A model generated the notes under the pieces. That model saw only the letters and a program-made list of their open reading frames with translations. It made no database searches and was not told the DNA's origin. DNA of 22,662 nucleotides from Chara braunii (taxonomy: Eukaryota > Streptophyta > Charophyceae > Charales > Characeae), in assembly GCA_003427395.1 (NCBI GenBank), contig BFEA01000603.1, positions 412,679-435,340 on the forward strand, in the 5' to 3' direction. The position numbers and the translations under genes are program-made. This document shows, in pieces, positions 1-6,392 of this stretch (position 1 is its first letter; every line of letters begins with the position of its first letter).

Positions 1-116
1 GAGGAGGGGGGGTGGGATCACGAAAGGAGTGGAGCGGGCGGGGGGTGCGCCGGGGGAAGCTCCCGGGAGAAGAGGGGGAAGGTAGGGGTCGGGGTGCAGC
101 TGGGCAACACAAGAAA

Positions 117-121
117 GCGCG

Positions 122-152
<31 letters not shown>

Positions 153-226
153 ACCGTCAAAGCGACAAGAGGGAGAGAGAGAGAGAGAGAAGAGGGAGCG
201 ACACTGGAGAGAGAGAGCGACGTGCG

Positions 227-309
<83 letters not shown>
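117..309. repeat. GC/GA microsatellite block
   Basis: A (GC)n run near 117-137 passes into broken GA runs and then an uninterrupted GA dinucleotide tract of about 80 bp at 230-309. Any reading frame across it gives Arg-Glu or Ser-Leu polymers, so the open frames here are composition artefacts. Confidence 0.95.
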
Positions 310-312
<3 letters not shown>

Positions 313-382
313 TGTTGGCTGGCGGCGTTGTCGACGAGCGTCGCTGGAGTGGTGAAAGTCCTGGCAGCTGCTGTTCTCGGCG

Positions 383-488
383 ATGGCTCCAAGCAGTGGC
401 TTCGGCGGCGATGGCTCCAGGCAGTGGCTTAGGCGGCGATGGCTCCAGGCAGTGGCTTCGGCCGCTATGGCTCCAGGCAGTGGCTTCG
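383..488 (+). repeat. 28-bp tandem repeat, four copies
   Basis: The unit starts ATGGCTCCAGGCAGTGGCTT and recurs at 383, 411, 439 and 467, a strict 28-bp period with few substitutions. Because 28 is not a multiple of three, the same peptide-like string appears in successive frames, which argues against coding. Confidence 0.93.
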
Positions 489-825
489 AAGAAAGGCGGC
501 GCTCGGGAAGCTGGCAGCAGCGGCTGGCGGGAGTTCCGAAAAACGCAACTTCGAAAACGACCCACCAACCACCTATGACCCCACCCCAGTCCCCTGTGTC
601 CGGTCGGCTAACCTAGGTCCGGCAGGCCGAAACGGAACCGACAAATCGGCCCCATATTTTTTAGGGGGCGAACAGGACCCGAAAAACGTCCTGGGCAGCC
701 CCCTTTTTTTTTTTGAATTTTTGACCAAGGGCCCTATTCCAGACGCAACCCACCGGACACCGGGCCTGTACATTTTGCTACGGACTGTCTGGAAGCCCAT
801 CCGGACGTCCGGTCGGTAGCCATGA
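489..825. other. No gene seen
   Basis: GC-rich sequence with a T run near 702-712. Open frames are short and overlap on both strands with no recognisable protein. It ends in a short TA run that opens the next repeat. Confidence 0.6.
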
Positions 826-1330
826 TATATATATAGTCAAACAGAGCTGCCCGGTAAACCGTAGGCAGAGAGGGAGAAGAGGACAACAAACGAGGGGCTG
901 TGGCAAACTGTTTCGACGGAGTTTCACCGACTCATCAGGAGGCTGGACCCTAACAGTCTGCAGAATCCCCTGATTACACTGTAAGTAATAATCCACCTTA
1001 ATCCCGACTGTGGTTAAGCATCAACGACTGCCCGCCAACTGATACCCTGAGGTGGGCACCAACCACTGCCCTCAAGGTACCTGTGGCAAAAGTCGAAGCA
1101 GACTACCACTCACCCACACCAGATGGAAAACTCTACAGACTGTCGGTTCACACCCCATCACAAGCAAGCAAAACACCCACGAAACAAAGAAAGGTCTGTC
1201 ACAACCAAAAAATACACTCCAGACACGCCGCTGGCACTAGAGGCACAGCATGGCCTCGTAGTGACGTGCCCGACCACTGCCGCTCAACCGGACCGGAGAA
1301 TACCGGGTGCTATATATTGTCACACTGTAA
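826..1330 (-). repeat. Left flanking repeat (ribozyme-bearing unit)
   Basis: The reverse complement of this stretch aligns over most of its length with the plus strand at about 5062-5530. Shared landmarks are CTGTGCCTCTAGTGCCAGCG, TTTTCCATCTGGTGTGGGTG and the hammerhead core. It ends in the block that reads CTGCCCGGTAAACCGTAGGC on plus, next to a TATATA tract. The orientation is inverted relative to the right flank. This is a terminal repeat of the minus-strand element or a retrozyme-like insertion. Confidence 0.8.
903..961 (-). ncRNA. Degenerate hammerhead ribozyme
   Basis: On the minus strand the CUGAUGA core is intact (938-932) and GAA follows stem II (914-912). Stem III can pair 961-953 with 911-903 over 9 bp including one G-U. 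Stem II (GUCGG with CCGUC) has a U-U mismatch. Stem I has lost one G compared with the copy at 5436, leaving an A-C clash next to the core. Cleavage activity is doubtful. Confidence 0.65.
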
Positions 1331-1642
1331 ATCAGAGCGTGAAGGCGAAAAAAAGCAAAATAAGGAAAGGAAAAGAAGAAAGGAAGGAAAGCCCCAACCG
1401 TTCATCACCTCTTGCGCACAAGGCCAGCCACGTGGATGATAGGTTGAGCGCTGGCTACCCCCATCCCCGTGTGTCACAAGGACCCACTTGCACGCAGCCA
1501 AAAGGCAAAGAGGTAAAGAAAAGGAGGAGGAAACCAAACCTGACAAGGAAAGAAAGCGTATCAATCAAACAAAGCAAATGACACATCCCACAGATAATCC
1601 AATTGTCACAAAACAAATACCACATCCCATAGATCAACATAT

Positions 1643-1728
1643 TTCTTTTTCCTTTTTTCCTTATTTTCTTTTTTTCTCTTTTTTAAAGTTTTCTCTTTTT
1701 CTTTTTTTCTTTTTTTCTCTTATAGGAC
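1643..1728 (+). repeat. Long polypyrimidine tract
   Basis: An almost pure T/C run of about 85 bp ends in TTATAG on the plus strand. It resembles a 3' splice site, but the recognisable protein next to it is on the minus strand, where the tract reads as a Lys/Arg-rich tail. It is probably a simple-sequence insertion. Confidence 0.6.
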
Positions 1729-2143
1729 AGCTACGGTGAGGATGATGTGGATGTTCACAAGGATACCCAAGGAGGGCTGCACCAGCACAACATTCAGCAG
1801 GACGGCTAGCACGAACCATCCCATCAAAACAGTCCTGACAGAGGGCATGTTGTCCACATGTCAAAAAAACAGCAGGACGTTCATCACAGTAGGACATCAT
1901 GCAGTTTTGATAGCGTCCTTGGGCACAAAAGGGACAACGTATATCTGGGTGACAGGGATGTGTACAATGAGGAAATGTTGGACACCCCTCAATACAGACG
2001 GCGGCAGTCGCAATAAATTGGTAATGGCTATATATTGTCACATAACTATGAGCTAAAAGAGCGCAATTTGCGAAACAAACGGCAAAAATAAAAATAAAAA
2101 TAAAAATAAAAACAGACACACACGAAGGGCACAGTGAAACCAT
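1661..2143 (-). pseudogene. RING-like Cys/His module, duplicated copy
   Basis: Reading from the ATG at 2143, the useful part is residues 47-140 (2005-1724). It has CPFC at about residues 70-73, then C-x2-H-x2-C-x2-C at 96-105 (TCGQHALCQDC), a CC pair at 118-119, and a PC-x-HP-x-HP-x3-CP motif at 129-140. This matches the C-terminal module of the Josephin protein at 2415-3446 almost residue for residue, so it is the same domain carried by the tandem duplication. The first 45 residues come from an AAAAAT microsatellite and are not domain sequence. The C-terminal Lys/Arg run comes from the polypyrimidine tract. RING domains usually recruit ubiquitin E2 enzymes, but function here is not shown. 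It may be an exon of a longer gene or a stranded copy. Confidence 0.6.
2084..2112. repeat. (AAAAAT)n microsatellite
   Basis: Nearly five consecutive AAAAAT units. It separates the RING-like copy from the duplicated upstream segment and fills the N-terminus of the open frame there. Confidence 0.9.
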
Positions 2144-2414
2144 TCATTTTACTCATTCTTCTTTTGACTCCCCTTTCACCGTGCCTCTCACGTACAAGGC
2201 TCGCCACGATGATGAAGTTGAGCATGAGCTGCCCCCATCCCCGTGTGCCATAACAGCCCACTTGTACGCTGTGAGAAAGAGGCAGAGTGAAGGGGGAGGG
2301 GATAAACATAGGGAGGAGAGATGGAGAGCACACAAACAAAGAACGGTAAAGGGAAAGTAAGGGAAAGTATGGAGTGTGGAGTGAAGATGAAGGTAAAGGA
2401 GGATAAGAAAAGGT

Positions 2415-3446
2415 TCAAGAATGAGTCTGTCCTTGACGAGAGAGAGGACATACATTGTAAGGATGACGTGGATGAACACATGGAAGACCTAGCTGAGCAT
2501 TCTCAGTGCAACAATTGCCACAATGGGTGGCATTGAGCATGCCCGCCATACACCCCCGACAAATGGCATGTCGATTGCAGGCCAAAATGAAAGAAGAACG
2601 GTCACGACAAAAGAGCATGCATTCAATATAGCGCCCTTGGCCGCAAAATGGACATATAGTGTCCGGATGCGGAGGGTGCCTGTAGTCAGGAACGGTGGGA
2701 CAGTCCTCTGCACACATGGATGCAGAAACCATGTCATTGTAGTGATTGTGACAGAGACGATGGCGGCTACAGCCGAGTGTAACAGTGTTTGTGGTTGTGC
2801 AAAGGAGAAGGGCACAGAGTGTTGGTGCATTGTCTTGCTGCAGCACGGGGCCAGAGGAATGATCTTCGACGTAAAAGAGATTGCGGACGGTTTGTTGTGG
2901 CAAGAAAACAACAACATTTTGTAAGAAATCAGTGACATCAATCATAGCATGGGCCATGGTGCCGTTGTCCCACAGCTCCCAGTGGTCAGAGGCATGCACA
3001 ATGGCCATGTAATGGCCAGGGCCGTGCACAATGTAGGCAGAGATGTGGGATGGAGGATTAAGCCACTCACCTGCTCGAGCATTGCATAGTTCAAGTTGAC
3101 GGTCCCTCATTGCTACTTGTTGGACAGCAATGGTAAAGCCTCCTTCGCTGGTATAATTACAATCCTTTGGCTGTCGTTGGGGAAGATCAGCATCAAGCTG
3201 AAGGGCGATTGCAAGGAAGTCTGATGGTGTATAAAACGGGCTATGGAGAATGTGAAGACAGATATTAGTTGCTGTCAAACCACAGAGATTGGTGAGGTTC
3301 TCAGGCTGGTTTGTTGGATGCTGGCCAACAATTTGCAGATCACCCAGATGGTGTTGCAAGCCCAAACTGTGTTGGTTTGTTTGTTGGTCAGTCATTTGCA
3401 GATCACCCATATGGTCTGTGTGGCGGAGCACAAAATTGTGTTTCAT
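2415..3446 (-). CDS. Josephin-like cysteine protease fused to RING-like Cys/His modules
   Basis: A 343-residue open frame from an ATG. Residues 50-185 resemble the Josephin (ataxin-3-type) deubiquitinase fold. A candidate nucleophile is C55 (NLCGL), followed by the FYTPSDFLAIALQLD helix (residues 71-85), then a GGFTIAVQQVA strand-helix. H145 (GPGHYMAIVH) and D160/N161 (WELWDNG) fit the His and Asn of the triad. The His-to-Asn spacing of 15-16 residues matches ataxin-3. Residues 226-343 hold two Cys/His modules: C226-x2-H-x2-C-x2-H with CPFC at 265-268, then C290-x2-H-x2-C-x2-C with PC-x-HP-x-HP-x3-CP at 322-334. It lies in the same frame as the RT fragment upstream, linked through repeats and frame changes. 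The likely role is ubiquitin removal or ligation, inferred from domains only. The ATG may be internal to a longer protein. Confidence 0.7.
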   Translation of the reverse strand: MKHNFVLRHTDHMGDLQMTDQQTNQHSLGLQHHLGDLQIVGQHPTNQPENLTNLCGLTATNICLHILHSPFYTPSDFLAIALQLDADLPQRQPKDCNYTSEGGFTIAVQQVAMRDRQLELCNARAGEWLNPPSHISAYIVHGPGHYMAIVHASDHWELWDNGTMAHAMIDVTDFLQNVVVFLPQQTVRNLFYVEDHSSGPVLQQDNAPTLCALLLCTTTNTVTLGCSRHRLCHNHYNDMVSASMCAEDCPTVPDYRHPPHPDTICPFCGQGRYIECMLFCRDRSSFILACNRHAICRGCMAGMLNATHCGNCCTENAQLGLPCVHPRHPYNVCPLSRQGQTHS

Positions 3447-3495
3447 CCGAACAATCCTGGTCAGCCATTTGCAGATCCCCCATGTGGTCTACGCC
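3320..3495 (-). repeat. Three imperfect GDLQ-encoding repeats
   Basis: A unit reading GGTGATCTGCAAATG on minus occurs three times about 63-73 bp apart. It encodes DHMGDLQMADQ, DHMGDLQMTDQ and HHLGDLQIVGQ. The outermost copy (highest coordinates) is in a different frame from the other two, so a frameshift lies between copies, near 3440-3460. The repeats precede the Josephin domain and look like a linker. Confidence 0.7.
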
Positions 3496-3569
3496 TTGTG
3501 GGGTCAACTGCGATCCGGGCAGATCATGTTCCAATCCCTCAACGTTTAGGGCTGCATCCTGAGTAGGGA

Positions 3570-4955
3570 CTATACCTGGAGTCGGGAGTGTACTCTGGGC
3601 AGCGGCTGCATCTTGAGTAGGGACTGGCGGCTGCCTGCACGCAGATGGACTTGAACAGGTTGAAACAAAGGAACCGCAACAACCTGTGGAGGAGGCACAA
3701 AGAGAATCGGGGCAGACAAAGAAACAGGTTGCTGATCCCCGGACAAGTGACGATGCCGCGGATGTCGTCGGTGATACACAACAAGAGTAGTGGTGTCGCA
3801 AACAAAAGCTGAACTTGTACCTAGCAACGCAGGTGGAACAATGGGGACAATGGAAATTGGAGAATCTATTCGCAAGCGAGACCGTGGAGAAGATGGGTGT
3901 GGTGAGGAGGAACGCAGTCGTCTACGGCCAAGCACAGACAAAGATGAGAGGGGGGTGCATTGGGCAAGATTTCGGAGCAAAGGACGTGAGCGTCGTAGAG
4001 ATTGTGATGTTCTTTGCATTGGAGCTGCAGGACAGGATGCTGTAGCAGTAAAAACTAAAGTAGGGGGAATTACAGTTAGGGAAACTGTTGTACTGAAAAC
4101 TGCAGCAGTGGAAACCGCAACAGTAGAAACTGCAGCAGCAGAAACTGGAGCAGTGGAAACTGGAGCAATGGAAACTGCAGCAGTGGAAACCGCAACAGGG
4201 GACACTGCTGCAGTGGAAACTGTAGTAGTGGACATTGCAGCAGTGGAAACGACAAAAGTAGACACTGCAGCAGTGAAAACTGCAGGAGTGGAGACTCCAA
4301 CAGTGGAAACTGCGGGAGTGGAGACTGCAGCAGTGGAAACTGCGGTAGCAACAGATGAGTAAGCAGGGGCAGGACGAGAGCATCGTGGCGAAGAAGAAAT
4401 TGGATGATACAAGGACCATCGCAACATGCGTCGGAACCACTGAGAGAGATGCGTCACATGTGTAGGATAGCGTCGTTGGCGGGAGCGCATGTAGCAGGTC
4501 CACCCCTTAGCAAGGGTTGGTGGGGAATGCCCACGCGAAAGCATACGACGAGTACGTGTTGTTGCCGCAATTCGAAAGCCCTGCCAATTGTTACAGATTT
4601 GTTCAAATCTGGTAAATTGCCCAGTGAACACACCAGCCGGTTGATGGGAAGGAATGTTGGAGGTCGCACTTGGATAACGAATCACAGGGAAATCCCAAGC
4701 AGCTGCTTTATCAAAGACGCTCATGAGAAGCGAGCCATCGGAACGGACCCGTAGCTACATACCTAAAAAGGTACAAAAGCCATCTGTAGCGGTAGTCTTC
4801 TTCCACTCCAGCCCATAGTGTTCTGGTGGAGGAGGTAAATGTCCCCATGAAAGAACATCATCAATGAGGCGATAGGTGAAGGCATATTGTTGACGAATGT
4901 CATCAACAAAGCGTGCTTCATCCCAATACAGCGTTAGATTAGAATTTTTTGGGCC
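3570..4955 (-). pseudogene. Penelope-like reverse transcriptase fragment with Ser/Pro-rich C-terminal extension
   Basis: The minus-strand frame runs from about 4955 and contains the RT catalytic motif YRLIDDVLSW (4874-4845, the YxDD-type box), then GLEWKK and a TFLGM strand. An in-frame TAG at 4757-4755 is followed by MSVFDKAAAWDFPVIRYP and TSNIPSHQPAGVF, with GQFTRFEQIC and MLSRGH thumb-like motifs. This order is typical of Penelope-like and related protist/algal RTs. The N-terminal half is missing because sequence above 4957 is the ribozyme-bearing repeat. The frame continues into a (STAAV)n linker encoded by a 15-bp minisatellite and ends at 3570. A frame change near 3600-3650 would lead into VPTQDAA repeats and then the Josephin ORF. 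No GIY-YIG domain is seen. Broken, so not expected to be active. Confidence 0.7.
4081..4350. repeat. 15-bp minisatellite, about 18 units
   Basis: The plus-strand unit is close to GCAGTGGAAACTGCA. Since 15 is a multiple of three it is open in several frames: STAAV on minus in the RT frame, VETAA on plus and PLLQF in another minus frame. The STAAV frame is favoured because it is continuous with the RT. Confidence 0.92.
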
Positions 4956-4966
4956 GTATATATATA

Positions 4967-5475
4967 ACTCCGACGAAGCAATTTGTCACAGCCCCTCGTT
5001 TCTTGTCCTCTTCTCCCTTTCTGCCTTCAGTTTACCGGGCAGCTTTGTTTGACGATATATACCACGACTTCGCTAGCACCCTGCTACGGTTTTCTCTGGT
5101 CAGGTCGAGTAGCAGTGGTCGGGGCCATGACTACACGGCCATGCTGTGCCTCTAGTGCCAGCGGCGTGTCTAGAGTGTATTTTTTGGCTGTGACAGACCT
5201 TTCTCTGTTTCATAGGTGTTTTGCTGGCTTGTGATGGGGTGTGAACCGAAGTCTGTAGAGTTTTCCATCTGGTGTGGGTGAGTGAGATAGTCTACTTTGA
5301 TTTTCGTCACGAGTACCTTGAGGGCAGTGGTTGGTGCGCACATCAAGGTATCAGTTGTCGGGCAGTCGTTGATGCTTACCCACAACCGGGGTTAAGGTGG
5401 ATTATCACTTAAAGTGTAATTAGTTTGGGGATTTTGCAGACTGTTGAGGGTTCAGCCTCCTGATGAGTTGGTGAA
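4967..5475 (+). repeat. 509-bp ribozyme-flanked unit, right flank
   Basis: ACTCCGACGAAGCAATTTGT at 4967 recurs as ACTCCAACGAAACAGTTTGT at 5476, followed in both by CACAGCCCCTCG. That gives a direct repeat period of 509 bp. The first copy lacks the 5' half of the hammerhead and abuts a TATATA tract. The second has the whole ribozyme. The interior (about 5062-5435) is the inverted counterpart of the left flank at 962-1330. No protein is visible. The arrangement resembles a retrozyme or a Penelope terminal-repeat dimer. Confidence 0.75.
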
Positions 5476-5495
5476 ACTCCAACGAAACAGTTTGT
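5436..5495 (+). ncRNA. Hammerhead ribozyme, type III topology, apparently complete
   Basis: Stem III 5' strand is 5436-5444, the cleavage-site U is 5445, stem I is GAGG (5446-5449) with CCTC (5456-5459) closed by loop GTTCAG. The core is CTGATGA (5460-5466). Stem II is GTTGG (5467-5471) with CCAAC (5479-5483) and loop TGAAACT. GAA is 5484-5486, and the stem III 3' strand 5487-5495 pairs with 5436-5444 over 9 bp with two G-U pairs. All conserved core bases are present. Predicted cleavage is after GUU at 5445. Stem II covaries with the sister copy at about 5649-5665 (GUCGG/CCGAC). Confidence 0.87.
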
Positions 5496-5534
5496 CACAG
5501 CCCCTCGTTTGTTGTCCTCTTCTCCCTCTCTATA

Positions 5535-5560
5535 TGTTGAGGGTTCAGCCTCAAACAGTT
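5535..5560 (+). repeat. Hammerhead remnant lacking its catalytic core
   Basis: TGTTGAGGGTTCAGCCTC is identical to 5442-5459 of the complete ribozyme, but is followed at once by AAACAGTT. The bases corresponding to 5460-5484 (CUGAUGA, stem-loop II and the G of GAA) are absent. Confidence 0.6.
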
Positions 5561-5690
5561 GACTATATATAATCGAACAGAGCTGCCCGGTAAACCGTAG
5601 GCAGAGAGGGAGAAGAGGACAACAAATGAGGGGTTGTGACAAACTGTTTCGTCGGAGTTTCACCGACTCATCAGGAGGCTGAATATATAT
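5560..5690 (-). repeat. Truncated flank copy with hammerhead 3' portion
   Basis: On minus this reads TTCAGCCTC, then the CTGATGA core, a perfect stem II (GTCGG with CCGAC), GAAACAG and the shared 3' block to the TATATA tract. The 5' strands of stems I and III are missing, so self-cleavage in cis is not expected. Confidence 0.75.
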
Positions 5691-5702
5691 TTGTAAATTG
5701 GA

Positions 5703-5738
<36 letters not shown>
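5703..5738. repeat. (TA)n microsatellite
   Basis: Alternating A/T run between two truncated flank copies. TATATA tracts sit at the junctions of the ribozyme-bearing repeats here. Confidence 0.92.
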
Positions 5739-5740
<2 letters not shown>

Positions 5741-5744
5741 TGAC

Positions 5745-5870
5745 CATATATAGTCAAACAGCGCTGCCCGGTAAACTGTAGGCAGAGAGGGAGAAGAGGA
5801 CAACAAACGAGGGGCTGTGACAAACTATTTCGTCTCAGTTTCATCGACTCATCAAGAGGCTGAATATATT
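5745..5870 (-). repeat. Second truncated flank copy, degenerate hammerhead core
   Basis: Same module as 5560-5690 on the minus strand, but the core reads TTGATGA instead of CTGATGA and stem II is weakened. The 5' ribozyme strands are absent. Confidence 0.7.
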
Positions 5871-6345
5871 TTTAAATTGGAATAGCTTGGTTTCATTATA
5901 TGAGCAAAAGGAGCCCGGGAATCCCTCCACATCTCAACCCAGAGTACTGGGGCCAATACCCAGCTTGGGCTTTTACTGGAAACCGGCTCCAGTGTCCCAT
6001 GCTTCGGGATTTCCCCAAGCTAATCCAAAACCACAATTTTAGAAAATGGACCCCTCAATAATACAACCAGCAAAAACGGGAGAGAAAAATTAATAAAAAG
6101 CAGACTAGAGGCTACTTACCCATCCTGAAATCTAAATTATATCTTGCCCTCTAAAACCCTAAACCCCATTCTTCCCTCTACCTGCTACATGATCTATGCT
6201 TCTCCTATGGGGACCCTCCTGTTGTGTCAAATCTTTTTTTTTTTAACCCTAAAACCTTTGGGGTCTGGTCTATGCCCACTCCTCTCAGCTGGAAGGCTGT
6301 CGGGTTGGCGTATTTGGCAAGAGCGGGGTTACCCATTTGGGGGCT
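5871..6345. other. No gene seen; contains telomere-like motifs
   Basis: No convincing open frame. AAAACCCTAAACCCC near 6154-6168 and TTAACCCTAAAACC near 6242-6256 resemble plant CCCTAAA telomere or telo-box motifs, but there is no array. A T run lies at about 6233-6244. The LTR element starts at the right edge. Confidence 0.5.
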
Positions 6346-6385
6346 GTAGAATTCTTCCTTTCTTACCCCTCGACCTTTACTTCTC

Positions 6386-6392
6386 TTATAAG
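6386..6392 (+). promoter_or_regulatory. Possible LTR TATA box
   Basis: TTATAAG lies about 40 bp inside the LTR and is conserved in the 3' LTR (22461-22467). A second TATAAG occurs near 7152. No start site can be shown from sequence. Confidence 0.3.

Larger units (their letters stand above)
1311..2760. repeat. Imperfect tandem duplication, about 720 bp
   Basis: Matching landmarks recur at offsets of 718-721 bp: the TATATTGTCA box (1313 and 2031), the codons for the HP-x-HP motif (1741 and 2462) and the CPFC region (1921 and 2639). A segment reading ACACGGGGATGGGGG on minus recurs at 774 bp (1461 and 2235) because the lower copy contains an extra AC-rich and T-rich insert at about 1560-1728. 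Each copy contains one RING-like module. Confidence 0.75.
826..5530 (-). mobile_element. Decayed Penelope-like composite retroelement with inverted ribozyme-bearing flanks
   Basis: The minus strand reads, from 4955 downwards, an RT fragment, a Ser/Pro-rich linker, a Josephin-like protease and RING-like modules. The RT and Josephin parts share one reading frame. The block is bounded by inverted copies of one repeat (826-1330 on minus, about 4967-5530 on plus), each with a hammerhead ribozyme or remnant. Penelope-like elements are known for such terminal repeats, for inverted or partial tandem arrangement, and for hammerhead motifs. No GIY-YIG endonuclease is visible. The coding part carries an in-frame stop and at least one frameshift, and the RT lacks its N-terminal half. 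An alternative is a host Josephin-RING gene that lies next to, or has been invaded by, a Penelope fragment. Confidence 0.6.

Noticed and set aside
12-578. Open frames with long Arg-Glu or Ser-Leu runs
   Set aside because: They are produced by the GA microsatellite and the 28-bp repeat; there is no codon structure and all frames stay open.
1643-1740. Polypyrimidine tract plus TATAG as a plus-strand 3' splice site
   Set aside because: The protein-like signal next to it is on the minus strand, and no matching plus-strand exon is recognisable.
3790-4362. Plus-strand frame with VETAA repeats
   Set aside because: It is a by-product of the 15-bp minisatellite; the minus-strand frame is continuous with the RT motifs and is preferred.
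5460-5500. Type I hammerhead fold using a 2-bp stem III with loop AGTTT and cleavage at GTC (5494-5496)
   Set aside because: The bases after that GTC cannot pair with those before CTGATGA to form stem I; the type III fold satisfies all three stems.
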